DNA of 64,000 nucleotides from Vitellaria paradoxa (taxonomy: Eukaryota > Streptophyta > Magnoliopsida > Ericales > Sapotaceae). The notes under the pieces were generated by a model. It saw only the letters and a list, made by a program, of their open reading frames with translations. It had not been told where the DNA came from and did not search any database. The position numbers and the translations under genes were made by a program. The DNA is taken from positions 57,688,690 to 57,752,689 of the forward strand of contig CM034236.1 of assembly GCA_019916065.1 (NCBI GenBank). The letters run 5' to 3'. This document shows, in pieces, positions 1 through 10,536 of the stretch (the stretch's first letter is position 1; each line of letters opens with the position of its first letter).

Positions 1-1
1 T

Positions 2-283
2 GTTGAATCTGATTCTGCTACTGCTATTTCATGGATCACCTCGTCTAGTTCATGTTGTTGGGAGTACATTTATCTTATTGCTCGAATTCGGCAGCTATGC
101 TCTTCTGCACCGATTCAGCTTCATCATGTCTACAGGGAAGCCAACCAGGCAGCGGATTTCATGGCTAATTGGGCTTGTTCTCTTCAGCAAGACCAGAGCT
201 TTTCTACTCAGCGGGATCTCCCCAGAGACATTTATGGCATTCTTTCTCTTGATGCGGATGAGATTCCTCATATTAGGCTTTAG
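2..283 (+). CDS. LINE ORF2 C-terminus (RNase H end), partial
   Basis: The true reading frame ends at the TAG at 281-283, which aligns with the ORF2 stop of copy 3. It encodes the last part of the RNase H domain, including VESDSATAISW (third catalytic Asp) and the YREANQAADFMANWA segment with the final Asp. The longer open frame starting at position 3 is a shadow in another frame. No break is visible in this piece. It would act on the RNA-cDNA hybrid during LINE replication. Confidence 0.8.
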   Translation, partial: VESDSATAISWITSSSSCCWEYIYLIARIRQLCSSAPIQLHHVYREANQAADFMANWACSLQQDQSFSTQRDLPRDIYGILSLDADEIPHIRL

Positions 284-567
284 CTTTGTCATTTATCTTT
301 TATTTTGGAGGTCAGGTTTATGTCCCCCTCCTTATTTTTGTACTGTGGTGAGTCACCACATTCTATCTTTTATTTATCTTAGCTATTTTCATTACATTTG
401 TAATGCGGTGAGTCACCGCTCTATTATTTTATTTCTTTATTGTTTTCCATTACTTCTCTTGGAGGTAAGGTTTAGGTCCCCCTCCATCATGTACTTGCTT
501 TTTTCAATTATTAATAAACTGGTAGGGGTCCCTGCCAAACCCCCCTCCCGCTAAGGAGGCTTTCTTT
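284..567 (+). other. LINE 3' UTR with repeated hairpin modules
   Basis: The 3' UTR is conserved in copies 1-6. It has two GGAGGT...CCCCCTCC stem modules flanking two short hairpins, GTGGTGAGTCACCAC and GCGGTGAGTCACCGC. These two share the loop GAGTC, and their stems differ by paired changes. Near the end, GGTAGGGGTCCCTGCC can form a 7-bp stem, and CCTCCCGCTAAGGAGG another. I infer that this is the RNA structure recognised by the element's own reverse transcriptase. Confidence 0.6.
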
Positions 568-584
568 AAAAAAAAAAAAAAAAA

Positions 585-1767
585 CCCTAAACCCTAAACC
601 CTGAACCCTGAACCCTGAACCCTGAACCCTAAACCCTAAACCCTAAACCCTAAACCCTGAACCCTAAACCCTGAACCCTAAAACCCTAACCCTAAACCCT
701 AACTAAACCCTAAACCCTAAACCCTAAACCCTAAAACCCTAAACCCTAAACCCTAAAACCCTAAAACCCTAAACCCTAAACCCTAAACCCTAAACCCTAA
801 ACCCTGAACCCTGAACCCTGAACCCTGAACCCTAAACCCTGAACCCTAAACCCTGAACCCTGAACCCTAAACCCTGAACCCTAAACCCTGAACCCTAAAC
901 CCTGAACCCTGAACCCTGAACCCAGAACCCTGAACCCAGAACCCTGAACCCTAAACCCTGAACCCTAAACCCTGAACCCTAAACCCTGAACCCTGAACCC
1001 TAAACCCTGAACCCTGAACCCTGAACCCTGAACCCTAAACCCTGAACCCTAAACCCTGAACCCTAAACCCTGAACCCTAAACCCTGAACCCTAAACCCTG
1101 AACCTTGAACCCTGAACCCTGAACCCTGAACCCTGAACCCTGAACCCTGAACCCTCAACCCTAAACCCTCAACCCTAACCCTAAACCCTGAACCCTGAAC
1201 CCTGAACCCTGAACCCTGAACCCTGAACCCAGAACCCAGAACCCTGAACCCAAAACCCAAAACCCAAAACCCAAAACCCAAAACCCAAAACCCTGAACCC
1301 TGAACCCTGAACCCTGAACCCTGAACCCTGAACCCTGAACCCTGAACCCTGAACCCTGAACCCTGAACCCTGAACCCTGAACCCTGAACCCTAAACCCTA
1401 AACCCTGAACCCTGAACCCTGAACCAAAAAAAAAAAAAAAACCCTGAACCCTGAACCCTAAACCCTAAACCCTGAACCCTAAACCCTGAACCCTAAACCC
1501 TGAACCCTGAACCCTGAACCCTAAACCCTGAACCCTAAACCCTGAACCCTAAACCCTGAACCCTGAACCCTAAACCCTGAACCCTGAACCCTGAACCCTA
1601 AACCCTGAACCCTGAACCCTAAACCCTGATCCCTAAACCCTGAACCCTGAACCCTAAACCCTGAACCCTGAACCCTGAACCCTGAACCCTGAACCCTGAA
1701 CCCTGAACCCTGGACCCTGAACCCTGAACCTTAAACCCTAAACTCTAAACCCTAAACCCTAAACCCT
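585..1767 (+). repeat. Telomeric repeat block T1 (CCCTAAA / CCCTGAA)
   Basis: About 1.18 kb of heptamers, a mixture of canonical plant telomere CCCTAAA and the one-base variant CCCTGAA. A few 6-mers, 8-mers and CCCAAAA units also occur. The C-rich strand reads left to right, the orientation of a left chromosome end. LINEs flank it on both sides. It is the longest block in the window. The block runs without a visible seam into the CCCTAATTCCC coding sequence of LINE copy 2, so its right edge is approximate. Confidence 0.95.
1426..1441 (+). repeat. Isolated poly(A) inside telomeric block T1
   Basis: An A16 run sits between ACCCTGAACC and CCCTGAACC. It has the same right-hand junction as a LINE poly(A) tail but no LINE sequence upstream. 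I interpret it as an extreme 5'-truncated insertion (tail only), or the remnant of a LINE later lost by recombination between telomeric repeats. Confidence 0.55.
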
Positions 1768-4009
1768 AATTCCCAAATTGCTCCAACCATCCCCGAAATC
1801 CCTAACCCTAGCCCCCAACTCCCCCAAATTGATTCATCTACCTCAATTCCAAACCCTAATTCCCAATTAGAAACCCCAAATCCCCAAATTGAAAATTTCC
1901 CTTCAATTGAAAACCTAAATCCCCAATCCAAAACCCTAATTCCCCAATTGGACATCCAAAATACACGTCACCACCAAATTGATCAATCCAACCCTCAATT
2001 TGATCATCCACATACCCGACTTGATAATTCCACCTTCCAAAATGACTTTCCTGTTTTGGCAGGATCCAAAAAAGGAAACCTTTCCAATTTTGGAAACCTT
2101 CCCAAAAAAGCAAACTTTTCCCAAAACCTTCCTTACCTAAAACCCATAATCCTAACCTTCCCCTCACTTCTCAAATTCTCCAAAACCCAAAACCGATATT
2201 CCTCGACCTCCCAAATCCTTTATTGATGCCCTGGCCAAAGATAACAGCCCTAAACCCACCATCCCTTTTAGAACTGGAGGCACTTATCGTGGCAAGCCTT
2301 CTATTAAATTTACTGCCGAGGAAGTTGAAATTATGGCTGCCCCATTCAAACTTTCACTGGTTGGTAAATTTTCTTATGGTCGGCCTAATTTGGAAATTAT
2401 CAGGAAAGTTCTTTACGGCACTTGGATTGAAAGGGGAGTTTCAGATTTCCCTGCTTGACCCCCGTCACATTCTTATCAGACTAAGCTTTGAGGAAGATTA
2501 CACACGCCTTTGGGTGAGGCAAGCTTGGCGTGTGCAAGGATTTACCATGAGGCTCTTTAAGTGGTCCCCCACCTTCAGATGCTCAGAGGAGTCCCCTGTA
2601 GTCCCTGTTTGGATTTCCTTGCCCTTTCTTCCTGTTCATTTGGTGCATTGCAAGGAGGCCCTTTTTTCCATTGCAGCTCAAGTGGGTAAGCCTCTACGTA
2701 CAGATCATGCTACTGCATTACTTAATCGGCCTAATATTGCTAGAGTTTTGGTTGAGTTTGATGTTACTCAAGAATTTGTTGATAAAATCTGGATTGAGGA
2801 AGGGAATGAGGGTTTTTGGCAAGATGTGATCTTTGAGTCTGAGCCCAAGTATTGTCTCTCTTGTAAGCATTTAGGGCACAGACAACTGAATGCTTCATTG
2901 ATAATCCTACTCTTCGTGACTCTCATAATAAGGCCAAAGAGAATGTCAAGCCAGGAGATGGTAATGCAAAACCACCTAATGAGCGGGCACTGCAGGGAAT
3001 CTTCAAATACGTGCCAACGTCTAAGCCTCATGTTGCTACTTCAGTAGTTCCTACTCAGAGATCAGTGCCTCCAACCTCATTTAATGCTTCAATGCCTGTC
3101 ACTTCACTACCAATTTCAGCACCAGTCACTACAGCACCACTTGGGCCTACAGTTTCAGTTTCTACTCAGCTGCCAGTCCCTATTTCTACTTCTACACTTG
3201 CTGCTACCTCCACTGTTGGGACTTCAAATAGGTTTGCTATGCTTACCCCCACCCTAACTGGAATTGTGGATTCTATTGCTCCTAGTCGGGTCACTATTGA
3301 TGTTGCTGCATCTTTCCCTCCTGCTCCCTGCTCCTTCTTCTGCTGTGGGACCCCTCCCTCTACTTTTGTTACTGCCACTGGATCTACTTCAGCATGTGTG
3401 GTTCCCACTTTAGATGCTACCACTTCTGGCACTTCTGGCACTTCTTCTTTGTCAGCTGGAGCTCCTGACTTTGTACCTAGACCTTCCCCAGGTACATTGA
3501 TTTCTTCTGCCTCTCCTGTTGTGGCTGCATTACCTTCCTCCTATCCTATTCCTCCTCACTACAGGTATTCTCCTCCACCAACAACCTTTCCTGGACTTGA
3601 TAGAACAATCTTAGTTCCCCTACCTATTAGTGATACTTTGCCCGTAGCTTTTAACTATCCATCTGAGAGTGTTCCTAGTAATCGATCATTTGCTGCGGGT
3701 CATTTTGGCTCTTCCCATTCAGCTAGGTTTGCTTCGTCTGATGATGAGTCTGTAGGTGGGAGTTATGACCCCTATTTTGGGAATGAGAAGCTTGATGGTT
3801 TTCCCTCAGAACCTGAACCTATGCAGGATAATGATTGTACGAGAGCTCTCTTGCTTAGCACGGGTTCAGACTCAGCTGCTCGTCACATGGACATGTATTT
3901 GGATGATGGCTTTCAGCAAGTCACTCGGCGTTCTGATCGTCTAAGAACGAAAAAGGCCAAGGGCATTAGTGTTGGCAATACAGTGACTGGACGCAAAAAG
4001 CAAAGATGA
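1768..4009 (+). pseudogene. LINE ORF1 (gag-like), frameshifted, copy 2
   Basis: The protein has an Asn/Pro/Gln-rich N-terminal part and a DUF4283-like core, starting near FKLSLVGKFSYGRPNLE and continuing through SLPFLPVHLVHCKEALF. After it come CLSCKHLGHRQ, the start of a CX2CX4HX4C zinc knuckle, and a Ser/Thr/Pro-rich tail ending in GRKKQR. Against copy 7 there is an extra base near 2,407 and a lost base near 2,890, the latter breaking the last knuckle cysteine out of frame. The stop TGA overlaps a downstream ATG (ATGA at 4,006-4,009), as at the ORF1/ORF2 joint of copies 3-5. ORF1 proteins of this type bind the element's RNA. Confidence 0.8.
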
Positions 4010-4278
4010 TCTTGACTGCGGCGGATTTTTTCTTATTTTCTACTTTCATTTGCTTTTGCTTTTGGAGGTCAGGTCTATGCCCCCTCCTTTCCCTTGTATG
4101 GTGGTGAGTCACCACCCATTTCTAGCTTTCATTTACAGTTTTCCTTTGCGTATTCTGGAGGTAAGGTTTAGGTCCCCCTCCCTTTATGTATTTCCTTTAC
4201 TTAGTATAATATACTGGTAGGGGTCCATGCCTAACCCCCCTCCCGCTAAGGAGGTTTATTTAAAAAAAAAAAAAAAAA
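1768..4278 (+). mobile_element. LINE copy 2, 5'-truncated and lacking ORF2
   Basis: This copy begins inside the low-complexity part of ORF1, where the LINE's own CCCTAATTCCC merges with telomeric repeats. It carries the rest of ORF1 and then passes directly to the family 3' UTR (about 4,060 onwards) and poly(A) (4,262-4,278). No ORF2 sequence other than its first codons is visible. Its ORF1 is closest to copy 7 (32,030-33,980), so two ORF1 subfamilies exist: copies 2 and 7 versus copies 3, 4 and 5. Confidence 0.85.
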
Positions 4279-4487
4279 CCCTAAACCCTAAACCCTAAAC
4301 CACTCTGTGAACCCTAAACCCTAAACCCTAAACCCTAAACCCTAAACCCAAAACCCAAAACCCTGAACCCTAAACCCTGAACCCTGAACCCTGAACCCTA
4401 AACCCTAAACCCTAAACCCTGAACCCTAAACCCTAAACCCTAAACCCTAAACCCTGAAACCAAACCCTAAACCCTAAACCCTAAACC
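4279..4487 (+). repeat. Telomeric repeat block T2
   Basis: About 210 bp of CCCTAAA with some CCCTGAA and CCCAAAA units lies between the poly(A) of copy 2 and the 5' end of copy 3. One non-repeat interruption (CCACTCTGTGAA) is near 4,300. The poly(A)/CCCTAAA joint is in the same register as every other LINE joint in the window. Confidence 0.93.
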
Positions 4488-4661
4488 TACTCTCTCTCTA
4501 GAATTGTTCTCTCTACCCATTCAAGTTCGGCCAAGCTTTTTCCGGCCACGTCCGGCCAGTTTCCCGGCGGCCGTCGCCGGCCACCTTCTTCCTCAAGGCC
4601 GGTTCACTTTTTCGGCAACTTTACCGCCGGTTTGGAGAGCTCCGGCGCTGCCACAGCCCCC

Positions 4662-7364
4662 ATGGCTGATTTGGGGGTTTCAAAATTCCCCACAAATGAA
4701 GATCCCGATGTGTTTCCCGTTGGTGAGGCCGCCGGCCATGAAGAAAATCAACTTTCCGGCGAGATTCCGCCCCAAACAAGCCTACCCAACCAAGGTACTG
4801 TTATATCTGGTTATTCCAGCCCCTCTCCTCTGGTTTTTGACCCCAACCATCTATCCATGGTGGTGGCCGGATTGCAAGATCAACTAGCTTCTCTAGCCGC
4901 CGCCCTTAATGGCCCTTTTGCTCGAAACATGCAAAACCGTGAACCTAGAAAGGATTCTAATGAAGTTCAGATTGTTTTGGGAAATTTTCTGCAAAAAAAA
5001 CAGTTTGGAGAAGTCATCCATGGCTGCCATGGCCGATCCCCTCTCAAAAACCCTTCAAAACCATCCAAAAACCCCAAAATCCCTCACCACCGCCGGAGAA
5101 ACCTACCCGCCGGCCGCCGGCGAACCTTTTCCGACCAGCGCCGGCCCTCCGGCGACTCTCCCCGCCGGCGCCGTCACCATGGCAGCAGGTTCCTCACAAA
5201 CCCTAGCCGCCACCCTCTCTTTCTCTAACCCTAAAGTTGCACTTGATACACTTTATCCTTCCAATCCCCATTTTACCCTTAATCCCTTAATTCCTAATCC
5301 CTCATCAATTTCAAACCCTAATTCCCAATCCCCAATTCCCAAATCCCCAATTCCGATTTTCCCCAATTGGAAACCCTAAGTCCCTCAATTGGCCAATTAC
5401 CCCAATCCAAAACCCTAAACACCTCAATTAGTCAATTTACCCAAATTGAACCCCCAATTCCAATTTCTAGCCCTAATTTGACTAATTCCCCAATTAATTT
5501 AAGCCCTAATTTACAAAATCCCCAAATTGAAAACCCTAATGAGCCAAATCCCCAAATTGAAAACCCTAATGAGCCAAATCCCCAAATTCAAAACCCTAAC
5601 TCCAAAAATGAAAATTACAAGTCCAATCTTGAAGACCCTAACCTATTACAATTTCCCATTCTTTCCAAAAACCCCTCTAAAACCAAAAATTACACCGTGC
5701 TCCCCCAAAATGGCAACTTTTTACATAACCAAAATGTTCCCTCCAAAAGTGAAATATTTGCCAAAAACCCCAATTTACCCCCCGGCCAACCTACTCCATC
5801 TCCACCACTTGGAAAAGAAATAACAAGGCCTGCCAAATCTTTTATAGATGCTCTCAGTGGTGATAAAATCCAATCTCCTACCATTCCTATTAAACCTCTA
5901 GGCAATTACCATGGCATGCCCGCAGTCTTATTCACAAAAGAGGAGATTGATCTTATGGCCGAACCTTTTAAACTCTCTTTAGTGGGAAAATTTTCATTCG
6001 GGAGACCAATGATGGAGCTAATCAGGAAATTTTTTTCTTCCCTTGGACTAAAAGGTGATTGGCAAGTATCCTTATTAGACAAAAGGCACATATTACTTAA
6101 ATTGAGGCTGGAAGAGGATTACACCCGACTCTGGACTAGACAGACTTGGTTTGTTCATGGACACACTATGCGTGTTTTTAAGTGGAGTCCTCAGTTCAGA
6201 TGCAATGAAGAATCTCCAGTTGTCCCTGTGTGGATCACTCTGCCTTATCTCCCCATACATCTAGTCCATTGTAAGTCAGCTTTATTTTCGATTGCCTCTG
6301 CTGTTGGCAAGCCGCTTAGAGTTGATCATGCCACAGCCACTCTCAATCGACCAACTGTTGCACGGGTGTTAGTTGAATGTGACGTATCCCAACCTTCTTT
6401 TACTAAAAAGGTTTGGGTTGGTGATGAGGAGTCAGGTTTTGTTCAGGATATTATAATTGAAAAACTCCCAGATTACTGCATGTCTTGCAAGCACTTGGGC
6501 CACAAGCAGGAGAAGTGTTTTATTGCTAATCCCACACTCCGGCCTCAAGCTAGGCACGGGAATGATAAGGGGAAAGGGATAGCTTCTTCAGGGGATGTAT
6601 TTGTTGCTCAGGGACGGCCTGTATATGTGGCAAAGCCGTTACAGAGGCCTATCTTAGCTCCTGTGATCTCTGCACCTACTCCTATGCCAGTATCTGAGGT
6701 TCCCTCCTCCCGACCTGACCCAGTATATGCTGAACCGTCAAATCAAACTCAGGACTATGTTATTTCCTCTCCTACTATTACTACTATTTCTCCAGACCAG
6801 GTATGCCCTTCTTCAAATACTTCTATACTTATGAATTCAGTGCAGGAGAATGAGCCTACCATTCCACCACTTCATCCAGCTTCAGTGATTGCTCCTATTA
6901 CTGCGTCCTCAGTGGGATTGGATAGCATTGCTGTCACCATAGCACCAGCTTCTTGTTCTGGTTTCGCAACCCAGACTATTTCGTTATCTCCTGGGAGAGC
7001 TCCTGGTGTTACCATTAATTTCCAGTCAGATGATATTCCCAGCAATCAGACATTCCATTCGGACCGTATTGGTTCTTCTCACTCTGCGGATGAAGCTTCC
7101 TCTGATGATGTTGATGGTTGTGGGATTGATGATAGATATGATTTTGATCCTGGGGCTTCGGTTGATGTACCCCAGAGTGTGGGTGGTACTTCTACAATTG
7201 TTTCTACTTCTCCTATTTCTAGCATTGGTCCCATTGATGCCGATGGATTCCAGAGGGTCCTTAGAAGTCACCGTGGTGGAAAGAAAGGGAATACTACTAC
7301 AAGTACTGGCACTAGCAAACCCCCTCAAACTATTGCCCGCAAGGGTAGGAGCAAATCAAAATGA
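4662..7364 (+). pseudogene. LINE ORF1 (DUF4283-like, CCHC knuckle), copy 3
   Basis: The region 5,367-7,364 is one long open frame of 665 codons. Upstream coding continues in other frames from ATG 4,662 (MADLGVSKFP), with shifts near the A8 run at 4,993-5,000 and near 5,340-5,370. In order it holds an Ala/Leu-rich possible helix near 4,860-4,920 (LASLAAALN), an Asn/Pro-rich low-complexity stretch, the DUF4283-like core around 5,950-6,400, a zinc knuckle CMSCKHLGHKQEKC (6,478-6,519), and a long Ser/Thr/Pro tail ending in a basic ARKGRSKSK. Two and a half copies of a 30-bp unit (NPQIENPNEP) lie at about 5,517-5,600. It is presumed to be the RNA-binding partner of ORF2. The true start is uncertain. 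Confidence 0.8.
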
Positions 7365-10300
7365 TTAAGTCCCTAATTTGGAATATTAGAGGGATAGGTC
7401 AGAATCCCTCAATTAGGAGACTTAGAAAGCTTATTAAGTTTCATCACCTTCAGCTTCTTTGTATTCTGGAGCCTTTTCTTCCTCCTGAGAAGATTGATTC
7501 AACCAAAGTCAGATTGGGCATGGAATCTGCTTTTGCTTCAGTTTCTGGGAAAATTTGGGTATTCTGGTCTCAGTCATTTAGTGTTCAAATTCTACATGAT
7601 ATGGGCCAGGTGATTCATTGTAAGGTCAGCCACTGTTCTCTTTCCGAGCCGATCTTTATATCTTTTGTGTATGCTAAGTGTTCAGCATCATTACGCATGG
7701 ACCTTTGGAATGCTCTAAGTACATTTTCTGGGGAAATTGATGGTGCTTGGATGGTAGGTGGTGATTTTAATGTTGTCCAGCAGCATTCTGAGGTGGTTGG
7801 GGGTCATCCCCAACTCCAATCAGCCATTGATGATTTTAATGTGACTCTCATGGATTGTGGTCTAGAAGATGCTGGTTTTGAAGGGTCTCCTTATACTTGG
7901 GTTAATGGTTTTACCAGGCGTCGATTGGATCGAGTTGTGATCAATAATCAGTGGGCAAGTCGCTTTTCGGTATTCAAAGTTTCACATCTTAATCGCACTG
8001 GCTCTGATCATTCTCCACTCCTTGTATCATACGAGTCTGTCCAGACTAGGGGACCAAGCCGATTCAAATTTCTTCATGCATGGTTGAAACATCCTAACTT
8101 GCTGGATATAATCAGAGTGAACTGGTCCTTGCCTGTATATTCTTATGGTATGATTGCTTTACAGCAGAAGCTGATTAGACTCAAACATCGGCTTAAGCAG
8201 TGGAATAAAGAGGTGTTTGGCAATGTATTTGACAAAGTGAAAGAGGCTGAACAAGAGGTGCTTTGCAGGGAAAGGTTATTTGATGCTTCTGGATCTGATA
8301 TGGATCGTTCTGCCTTACAGCTAGCGAAAGCCCAGTTACTTCATGCTTTATCCAAAGAGGAGTCTTTTTGAGACAACAATCCCGTGTCAGATGGTTGAAG
8401 GAGGGGGATGCTAATTCTAGATTTTTCCATGCTATGATCCGGAAAAAAACACCATATCCTTGGAGTCCATCGTATTCAGGGGATGATGGCAGGTGGATTT
8501 CTGATACTGATGCTATTAGGGCTTCAGCGATTTCTTATTTTCAGAATCTTCTTACTGGTGACGACTCTGTTTTCTCTGTGAGGGACTTTGACTTTATCCC
8601 TTCTTTGGTGACTGAGGATGATAATCTGGCTCTTTGTGGTCTTCCTACTATTGAGGAAGTTCGTGAGGCAGTTTTTTCTATTGATTCTGATAGCTCTCCT
8701 GGTCCTGATGGCTTTTGTAGTACATTTTACCAGACCTTTTGGGAAGTTATTGGCAAGGATCTTCATGCTGCTGTTCTGGATTATTTTGGTGGATCACCTA
8801 TGCCCAGGGGATTTTCCAGCACCCTTCTTGTTTTGCTGCCTAAAAAACCTTCACCTGCTACCTGGGCTGACTTTAGGCCAATCAGTTTATGTAATGTGAG
8901 CAATAAAGTTATCACCAAAATTCTGGTATCCAGGCTTTCCCGTCTTCTACCGCAGCTTATCTCTCCTTCTCAAAGTGGTTTTGTTCCAGGCAAATTGATT
9001 CATGATAACATTTTACTTGCCCAGGAGTTAGTGCATGATTTGAATAGGAAGACTCGTGGGGGTAATGTGGTACTTAAGCTGGACATGGCTAAAGCTTATG
9101 ATCGCATGTCCTGGTCTTTTATTTTTCAGATGCTTCGGGCCTTTGGTTTTTCTGAGCAATGGATTTCATTGATACATAGAGCCATTACTTCTCCTTGGTT
9201 TATACGTTCAGGGAATTCAAGTTTCTGGTATGATGTTTGGGTAGGTTCTACCCCTTTGATTTCTATTAATCCTCTGGCGGCTTCTTCAGCTCCTGTCTCT
9301 TCGTTCTGGACGGATACAGGGTGGGATAGGGAGAGGATTTTGGCTCTTTTACCCACCTCTGTCGCTGAGCAGATTTTTATGATTCCTACATGGCAGCAAG
9401 GCCCTGATCTAATCAGATGGAGTTTATCTTTAGATGGAAACTTTTCTCTTCGCTCTACTTGGGACCACATCAGGGCATCTATGGCTATTAGGCCTGTCTT
9501 CTCATTTATTTGGCAGAGGCACATCCCCCTTCAGGTTTCATTTTTTATTTGGCGGCTCTTACATGGTTTTGTTGCTCTGGATGACTCGTTGGCAAGCAAA
9601 GGTTTTCAGATGGTTTCTCGCTGTATTTGTGGCTGTGCCAGTGAGACCAAATGCCACATTTTTCTGCATTGTCCTCTGATACGACAGGTTTGGCTTCATT
9701 TTTTTGGAATGTTTGGGCTTCACTTCTATGAGTTTCCATCTATTTCTTCTATGCTCCTTCACTGGCGCCGTTGCTCCCCTTCAATACGTCATATTAGAAT
9801 CATGGTTGTCTGCTATGTACTTTGGCACATATGGAAGGCACGTAATGCTTGTAGATTTGATGGCACCTCTTTCCATGCTGTAAGGGTTATTCATAACATC
9901 ACAGCAGATTTGCACCTTATTGGCCTAGCTTTTGGATTCAAAGCCTCACAACTCCGTGGAGATTTATCTGTGAGGTTTGTGAGCACTTTAAGAATTTTAC
10001 CTTGCAGACCCAGGACAGTGAGACTGATATCATGGCTTAGACCCCCTACGAGCTCCTTGAAACTTAATGTGGATGGGTGCTCTCGCGGTAATCCTGGTCC
10101 AGCAGCTGCTGGAGGTATTCTTAGAGATCACTTGGGCAGGTTTGTGGGTGTATTTGGGCGCTTTCTTGATCACAAACCTATTATCTATGCTGAGTTAGTT
10201 GCTATTCAGGTTGGGTTGGAGCTGGCCATTTCTGTTGGGTTCCATTCTCTGATTGTTGAATCTGATTCTGCTACTGCTATTTCATGGATCACCTCGTCTA

Positions 10301-10536
10301 GTTCATGTTGTTGGGAGTACATTTATCTTATTGCTCGAATTCGGCAGCTATGCTCTTCTGCACCGATTCAGCTTCATCATGTCTACAGGGAAGCCAACCA
10401 GGCAGCGGATTTCATGGCTAATTGTGCTTGTTCTCTTCAGCAAGACCAGAGCTTTTCTACTCAGCGGGATCTCCCCAGAGACATTTATGGCATTCTTTCT
10501 CTTGATGCGGATGAGATTCCTCATATTAGGCTTTAG
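7361..10536 (+). pseudogene. LINE ORF2 (endonuclease-RT-RNase H), copy 3, defective
   Basis: ORF2 begins with an APE-type endonuclease (WNIRGIG, CILEP, GGDFNVV, SDHSPLL in order). A one-base loss near 8,364 shifts the frame; further indels near 8,450 and 8,490 compensate each other. The RT N-terminal motifs are present (SPGPDGFCSTFY, KLDMAKAYDRM), but a deletion of about 0.92 kb removes the QGDP and FADD motifs and part of the thumb. The zinc-binding region (CICGCASETKCHIFLHC) and RNase H (LNVDGCSRGNPGP, VESDSAT) remain. Without FADD it cannot be an active reverse transcriptase. It overlaps ORF1 by ATGA at 7,361-7,364. Confidence 0.88.

Larger units (their letters stand above)
1..584 (+). mobile_element. 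LINE copy 1, 3' end only (window edge)
   Basis: This is the 3' part of an RNase H-bearing L1-type LINE; the rest lies left of the window. It contains the end of ORF2, a 3' UTR of about 285 bp and a poly(A) run at 568-584 that passes directly into CCCTAAA repeats. It matches the end of copy 3 (10,254-10,803) with about three differences that I can see by eye, so the two copies are recent relatives. Copy 1 keeps the terminal GGAGGCTTTCTTT before the poly(A), which copy 3 lacks, so it is not a simple duplicate of copy 3 including its flank. Confidence 0.9.

Noticed and set aside
3..554. Long open frame over the end of LINE copy 1
   Set aside because: The real ORF2 frame is +2 ending at the TAG 281-283, as shown by copies 3 and 4. 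The longer frame is a hydrophobic shadow; the same shadow recurs at 10,253, 18,327, 24,092 and 30,124.
1063..1281. Minus-strand open frame of repeated GFRVQGS-like residues
   Set aside because: It is only the translation of CCCTGAA/CCCTAAA heptamers (7-base repeats keep a frame open every 21 bases).
585..1767. Block T1 as the physical chromosome end
   Set aside because: A LINE lies on its left (1-584), so it is internal telomeric repeat; the true terminus, if near, is left of the window.
9126..9524. Minus-strand open frames inside LINE ORF2 (also 13,026, 21,645, 23,075 and similar)
   Set aside because: They are antisense shadows of the RT/RNase H coding region, with no domain of their own.
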